DNA from: Flavobacteriales bacterium UBA7612
GTDB taxonomy: Bacteria; Bacteroidota; Bacteroidia; Flavobacteriales; Weeksellaceae
Assembly: GCA_002484335.1 (NCBI GenBank)
Contig: DLJQ01000006.1
Coordinates: 116,833 to 135,196 of the forward strand
Direction: 5' to 3'
DNA length: 18,364 nt
Below, in pieces: positions 15,484 through 18,364 of this stretch. The number at the start of each line of letters is the position of its first letter. The first letter of the stretch is position 1. The notes under the pieces are model-generated. The model was not told where the DNA came from. It saw only the letters and a list, made by a program, of their open reading frames with translations, and did no database searches. Position numbers and translations under genes: made by a program.

Positions 15484-15840
15484 ATGGGAATAATTATCTT
15501 AGAAAACATAAAAATATACTCTAATCACGGCTGTTTAGAAGAAGAAGCAAGAATCGGATCTGATTATTTGGTCGATTTAGAAGCTCATGCAGATTTTTCT
15601 AAAGCTTGTGAATCAGATGAATTAGTAGATGCTTTAGATTATGTATCACTAAATAAAATAGTAAAAGAAGAAGTTGGTATTCGTTCAAAATTATTAGAAC
15701 ATGTTTGTAAAAGAATCTTAGATCGTATTGGTCAAGAACTTATAACTGTTACTTATGCTAAAGTGAAACTTTCTAAATTGAATCCTCCTATTGGTGGACA
15801 TGTAGAAAAAGTAAGTGTTATTTTAGAAAAATCATTTTAA
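15484..15840 (+). CDS. folB: Dihydroneopterin aldolase
   Basis: FolB converts 7,8-dihydroneopterin to 6-hydroxymethyl-7,8-dihydropterin and glycolaldehyde in folate synthesis. The 118-residue protein has the T-fold pattern: IILENIKIYSNHGCLEEEARIGSDYLVDLEA at the N-terminus, DALDYVSL with the conserved Tyr Y53, LLEHVCKRI with E72 (pterin anchoring), and KLSKLNPPIGGHVEKVSV with the catalytic lysine K98. All key residues are in place and the length is normal. The next folate gene is not in the window. It sits 33 bases after the methyltransferase gene, and the tRNA-Cys follows. Confidence 0.95.
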   Translation: MGIIILENIKIYSNHGCLEEEARIGSDYLVDLEAHADFSKACESDELVDALDYVSLNKIVKEEVGIRSKLLEHVCKRILDRIGQELITVTYAKVKLSKLNPPIGGHVEKVSVILEKSF

Positions 15841-15864
15841 AGTTTTTTTTTCTAAAATTTTTAA

Positions 15865-15872
15865 TATATTTG
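15865..15872 (+). promoter_or_regulatory. -7 promoter element for tRNA-Cys
   Basis: TATATTTG followed by C is a full TAnnTTTG match, 20 bases before the mature tRNA 5' end, which leaves a short 5' leader for RNase P. A -33 TTG is not seen. Confidence 0.55.
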
Positions 15873-15892
15873 CAGTCCAAAAGAACAAGAAT

Positions 15893-15963
15893 GGTTCCTT
15901 GACCGAGAGGCTAGGTAGCGGTCTGCAAAACCGTCCACAGCGGTTCGAATCCGCTAGGAACCT
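15893..15963 (+). tRNA. tRNA-Cys, anticodon GCA
   Basis: A full cloverleaf can be drawn. The acceptor stem is GGTTCCT (15893-15899) with AGGAACC (15956-15962). The D stem is ACC/GGT. The anticodon stem GCGGT/ACCGT encloses loop CTGCAAA, with anticodon GCA at 15925-15927. The variable loop is CCAC. The T stem AGCGG/CCGCT encloses TTCGAAT. The unpaired base at 15963 is T, matching the U73 discriminator used by cysteinyl-tRNA synthetase. CCA is not encoded. A single copy is present here, with its own -7 element upstream and a terminator downstream. Confidence 0.97.
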
Positions 15964-15969
15964 CTTTTC

Positions 15970-16004
15970 AAACCTCAATTATCTTAGATAGTTGAGGTTT
16001 TTTT
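15970..16004 (+). terminator. Rho-independent terminator after tRNA-Cys
   Basis: Arms AAACCTCAATTATC (15970-15983) and GATAGTTGAGGTTT (15987-16000) pair over 14 positions with one T-G wobble and a 3-base loop, followed by TTTT. It starts 7 bases after the tRNA. Confidence 0.88.
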
Positions 16005-16207
16005 ATACTTTTAAAATAAAGATCATGATATATATATTAACTTTTTAATCTAGTTTATATTAGAATCTTTTTTATTAAAAATCTTAAATAAATTTTTAGT
16101 TATTTAATAAATAAAATGTCCATTTCAGTCCCTATTTAAAAAAATTAAATAATAATTTAAATAAAATTTATTATCTTAATCAAAACTATTATAAAACATT
16201 ATTATTT
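16005..16207. other. AT-rich spacer upstream of the SPFH gene
   Basis: This 203-base gap is the longest in the window and extremely AT-rich. I see no TAnnTTTG element, no clear hairpin and no plausible reading frame, only very short ones. The promoter for the SPFH gene must lie here but is not recognisable, perhaps because it uses another sigma factor. Confidence 0.5.
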
Positions 16208-17182
16208 ATGGGTATTTCATTTGGAATTTTACTTCTTTTCGGAATAATTATTTTATTCCTTTTCGTTTTTACTGTAAAACAACAAACTGCAGTCATTATA
16301 GAACGTTTCGGTAAATTTAATAGTATTAGAAATCCTGGTTTACAATTCAAAATTCCTGTTATCGATAAAATTGCAGGAAAAATGTCTCTTAAAATTCAGC
16401 AACTAGATGTTGTTGTAGAAACCAAAACAAAAGATGATGTATTTGTAAGATTAAAAATTTCAGTTCAATATCAAGTTATAAAAACTCAAGTGTATGATGC
16501 TTTTTATAAATTAGATAATCCTTACACACAAATTACTTCATTTGTCTTTGATGTTGTTCGTGCTGAAGTTCCTAAATTAAGATTAGATGATGTTTTTGAG
16601 AAAAAAGATGATATTGCAATCGCTGTAAAAGGAGAGTTGCAAGAAGCTATGAATTCTTATGGTTATGAAATTATAAAAACTTTAGTAACTGACATTGATC
16701 CTGATGAACAAGTAAAACATGCAATGAATCGTATTAATGCTGCCGAACGAGAAAAATTAGCAGCACAATATGAAGGAGATGCAGCTAGAATATTAATTGT
16801 AGAAAAGGCAAAAGCTGAAGCTGAATCTAAACGTTTACAAGGGCAAGGTATAGCAGATCAAAGAAGAGAAATAGCTCGAGGGTTATTAGAGTCTGTAGAT
16901 GTGTTAAATGGAGCTGGAATTACTTCTCAAGAAGCTTCTGCTCTTATTGTTGTTACTCAACATTATGATACATTACAATCTATTGGAGAAAAATCTGGTA
17001 GTAAATTAGTATTATTACCAAATTCTCCTACAGCAGCATCTGAAATGCTAAATACAATGGTAACTTCATTTACAGCCGCACAACAATTACATGAACATCA
17101 AATAGAAAATAATAATTCTGATTCACATAAAAAAAGATTAAATAAAAGAGATTCATTTAATAATGATGATACCGAATTATAA
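16208..17182 (+). CDS. SPFH/band 7 membrane protein, HIR-like
   Basis: A 324-residue stomatin/prohibitin/flotillin/HflK-C family protein that forms large oligomeric scaffolds in membranes and often modulates proteases or lipid domains. One N-terminal membrane helix (about residues 3-23) is followed by the SPFH domain (about 25-185), with QQTAVIIERFGKFNSIRNPGLQFKIP and the YGYEIIKTLVTDIDPDEQVKHAMNRINAAERE segment. A charged coiled-coil helix (about 185-230, AEREKLAAQYEGDAARIL...KAEAESKRLQGQGIADQR) follows, then a C-terminal helix region and a polar tail (ENNNSDSHKKRLNKRDS). The DIDPDEQVKHAMN and GIADQRREIARGL stretches resemble plant hypersensitive-induced reaction (HIR) proteins more than HflC or QmcA. 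The molecular role is unknown. Single gene with a strong terminator after it. Confidence 0.92.
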   Translation: MGISFGILLLFGIIILFLFVFTVKQQTAVIIERFGKFNSIRNPGLQFKIPVIDKIAGKMSLKIQQLDVVVETKTKDDVFVRLKISVQYQVIKTQVYDAFYKLDNPYTQITSFVFDVVRAEVPKLRLDDVFEKKDDIAIAVKGELQEAMNSYGYEIIKTLVTDIDPDEQVKHAMNRINAAEREKLAAQYEGDAARILIVEKAKAEAESKRLQGQGIADQRREIARGLLESVDVLNGAGITSQEASALIVVTQHYDTLQSIGEKSGSKLVLLPNSPTAASEMLNTMVTSFTAAQQLHEHQIENNNSDSHKKRLNKRDSFNNDDTEL

Positions 17183-17220
17183 AATAAAAAAGGCTTTCTT
17201 TAAAGAAAGCCTTTTTTATT
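17183..17220. terminator. Bidirectional terminator, 38-bp perfect palindrome
   Basis: The sequence is its own reverse complement over 38 bases around the centre 17201/17202, with GGCTTTCTTT and AAAGAAAGCC as the core. It starts one base after the SPFH stop codon and overlaps the stop codon of the convergent coiled-coil gene (17219-17221), so it serves both. Confidence 0.93.
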
Positions 17221-18193
17221 ATTTTAATGTAATTACATTTTGTCCTACTTTATACCCATTTTGATAAATATCAATTTTATATTCTCCTTTTGGGAATTCA
17301 TAATCAACCCAATCAAAAGAAACACGAGATCCAGACATGTTATTATAATTTACACTTACACGATCTGAATAATTAACTTTTACTCCAGAACGTAAAGTTA
17401 TTTCTCCTGAATTAGCTCCTTTAAATTTACCTATATCTCCATTAGGTTTATAAATAGTTACAAATAATTCTTTTCGATTTGAAACAGCGTTTAAATTTTT
17501 ATCTAGATCAAAAGTTACACGAACTTTATCTATTCTTCTTGCTCTATCAGTTTCTACTTCTCTACCGTTAGAACGAACTAATAAACCTTTTATCATATAA
17601 TTAGATATTGATAAAGTAGAGTTTGTTTCTTCTAATAAGTCTTGTTTACTCTTTTTCTCTTGGTTAAGATTAGATTCTACAGCTTTCTTTTGATCAGATA
17701 ATGATGAATTTTCTGTTGTTAATTCAGTATTTTTAGTTGTAAGAATTTTATTCTCATTTTTCAATCTTGTAATTTCTTCTTTATAGTAATTAATGTCAGA
17801 TTGTAAAGAAACTATTAAGCGTTTCGCTCTTTGTAATTCATCACTTGTAATACCTTCTTTAATTAAAATAGATTGAATCTCTTTTTGTTTATTTAAAATC
17901 AGTTTATCCTGATTATCTAAAGTAACATCTTTTTTAGTCACTTTACTTTTGGCATCATCAAAATCTGCTCTAACGATTCTAAGCTCTTGCTTTAAAATTT
18001 CTCTTGAACGTTCTAAATCATTAATATTACCTTGCATTTCGGTAGAATTTTTAGAATATGCTTCTTCAGTATATACTATATAGCAAACTGCTAATAATAA
18101 ACAAACTGATAATACGGCAATTATAATATTTTTAGAAAATTCTTTATTGTGTTTAGAGTTGGTAGAAGGCTCTAAATTTTTATATTCAGTCAT
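17219..18193 (-). CDS. Single-pass membrane protein with long coiled coil
   Basis: I do not recognise a named family. The 324-residue protein has a short polar start (MTEYKNLEPS...), one membrane helix (about residues 22-41, IIIAVLSVCLLLAVCYIV), and a long helical segment with strong coiled-coil character (about 50-195, rich in E, K, L, N; e.g. LKNENKILTTKNTELTTENS). The C-terminal domain of about 120 residues is strand-rich (DKVRVTFDLDKNLNA, ELFVTIYKPNGDIG, SFDWVDYEFPKGEYKIDIYQNG). The topology suggests an anchored protein holding a beta domain away from the membrane. The C-terminal part looks immunoglobulin-like, as in flavobacterial envelope proteins, but this is only an impression. The start codon lies inside one arm of a 15-bp inverted repeat, and a three-codon frame (MKK) ends overlapping its ATG. 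Confidence 0.85.
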   Translation of the reverse strand: MTEYKNLEPSTNSKHNKEFSKNIIIAVLSVCLLLAVCYIVYTEEAYSKNSTEMQGNINDLERSREILKQELRIVRADFDDAKSKVTKKDVTLDNQDKLILNKQKEIQSILIKEGITSDELQRAKRLIVSLQSDINYYKEEITRLKNENKILTTKNTELTTENSSLSDQKKAVESNLNQEKKSKQDLLEETNSTLSISNYMIKGLLVRSNGREVETDRARRIDKVRVTFDLDKNLNAVSNRKELFVTIYKPNGDIGKFKGANSGEITLRSGVKVNYSDRVSVNYNNMSGSRVSFDWVDYEFPKGEYKIDIYQNGYKVGQNVITLK

Positions 18194-18265
18194 TTTTTCA
18201 TTAAATTCAACGAGTATGAATTATTATCAAAAATCAAACCGTTTTTTCATAAAAAATGACTGAAT
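18184..18265. repeat. 15-bp inverted repeat over the start of the coiled-coil gene
   Basis: ATTCAGTCATTTTTT (18184-18198) and AAAAAATGACTGAAT (18251-18265) are exact reverse complements separated by 52 bases. The left arm contains the start codon of the minus-strand gene (18191-18193). In a transcript from upstream, the first arm could pair with the start-codon region. The function is not known. Confidence 0.75.
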
Positions 18266-18277
18266 TTTTATATTTTT

Positions 18278-18364
18278 TTAATTATTAAGCTCATCTTTCG
18301 AATCTTGTTTAATTTCTTGAGCTTTTTCTTTGATTGATGATTCAGCATCATGTAATTTATCTTG
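18278..18364 (-). CDS. 3' end of an unidentified gene, truncated by the window edge
   Basis: Only the last 28 codons and the TAA are inside the window. The C-terminal peptide (QDKLHDAESSIKEKAQEIKQ, then DSKDELNN) is highly charged and likely helical, as in small YtxH-like or stress-related helical proteins, but this is too little to name it. It is on the same strand as the coiled-coil gene, 84 bases upstream, and no terminator is visible between them, so read-through is possible. Confidence 0.7.
   Translation of the reverse strand, partial: QDKLHDAESSIKEKAQEIKQDSKDELNN

Noticed and set aside
15893..15963. tRNA-Cys gene as an integration (att) site
   Set aside because: No repeat of the tRNA 3' end and no integrase or phage genes are in the window. 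The next genes are ordinary chromosomal ones.
17183..17220. 38-bp perfect palindrome as a novel DNA element
   Set aside because: The GC-containing core with A and T tracts on each side, exactly between convergent stops, is explained by a bidirectional terminator.

Overview
The window reads as a chromosomal housekeeping region of an AT-rich member of the Bacteroidota, class Flavobacteriia (a Weeksellaceae-like genus is my guess and is not proven). The signs are low-GC coding sequence, no Shine-Dalgarno sites, repeated matches to the Bacteroidota -7 promoter element TAnnTTTG just upstream of genes, a parE/parC pair with a flavobacterial ParC, and a FeoA/FeoB/Cys-rich small protein set. I see no mobile element, CRISPR array, phage gene or defence system.

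Layout. 30-857 (-): tandem-domain universal stress protein, divergent from a hot-dog thioesterase (1007-1510) and thiL (1520-2581). After a convergent terminator zone come rpmA and rplU (2735-3341, -, transcribed rplU then rpmA). Divergent from these is the ferrous iron uptake operon feoA-feoB plus a 49-residue Cys-rich membrane protein (3513-6014, +), with a recognisable promoter, an inverted repeat over that promoter and a Fur-like site. A PLP aminotransferase (6054-7193, -) faces it across a shared terminator. The topoisomerase IV operon follows (7301-12949, +): parE, an unknown membrane protein, parC and a rhomboid protease, with tight spacing or one-base overlaps. Next is a U32-family (TrhP-like) RNA hydroxylase with a small ferredoxin in one operon (12982-14520, -). 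Then come a SpoU/TrmH RNA methyltransferase (14674-15450, +), folB (15484-15840, +), tRNA-Cys(GCA) (15893-15963, +), an SPFH/HIR-type membrane protein (16208-17182, +), a coiled-coil membrane protein (17219-18193, -), and the 3' end of a further gene (18278-18364, -).

How they fit together. feoA/feoB and the small protein form one Fe(II) importer. ParE and ParC form topoisomerase IV, and the two other genes of that operon are likely membrane proteins without a known link to it. The ferredoxin beside the U32 protein, whose family carries an Fe-S cluster, suggests an electron donor and acceptor pair for tRNA wobble uridine hydroxylation. ThiL and FolB serve cofactor synthesis.

Most noteworthy for follow-up: a perfect 15-bp inverted repeat that includes the start codon of the coiled-coil gene, with two tiny upstream reading frames; the feo promoter architecture; two adjacent genes that look leaderless; the U32/ferredoxin pair; and the unknown membrane protein inside the topoisomerase IV operon. 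No strikingly new multi-gene system is evident.
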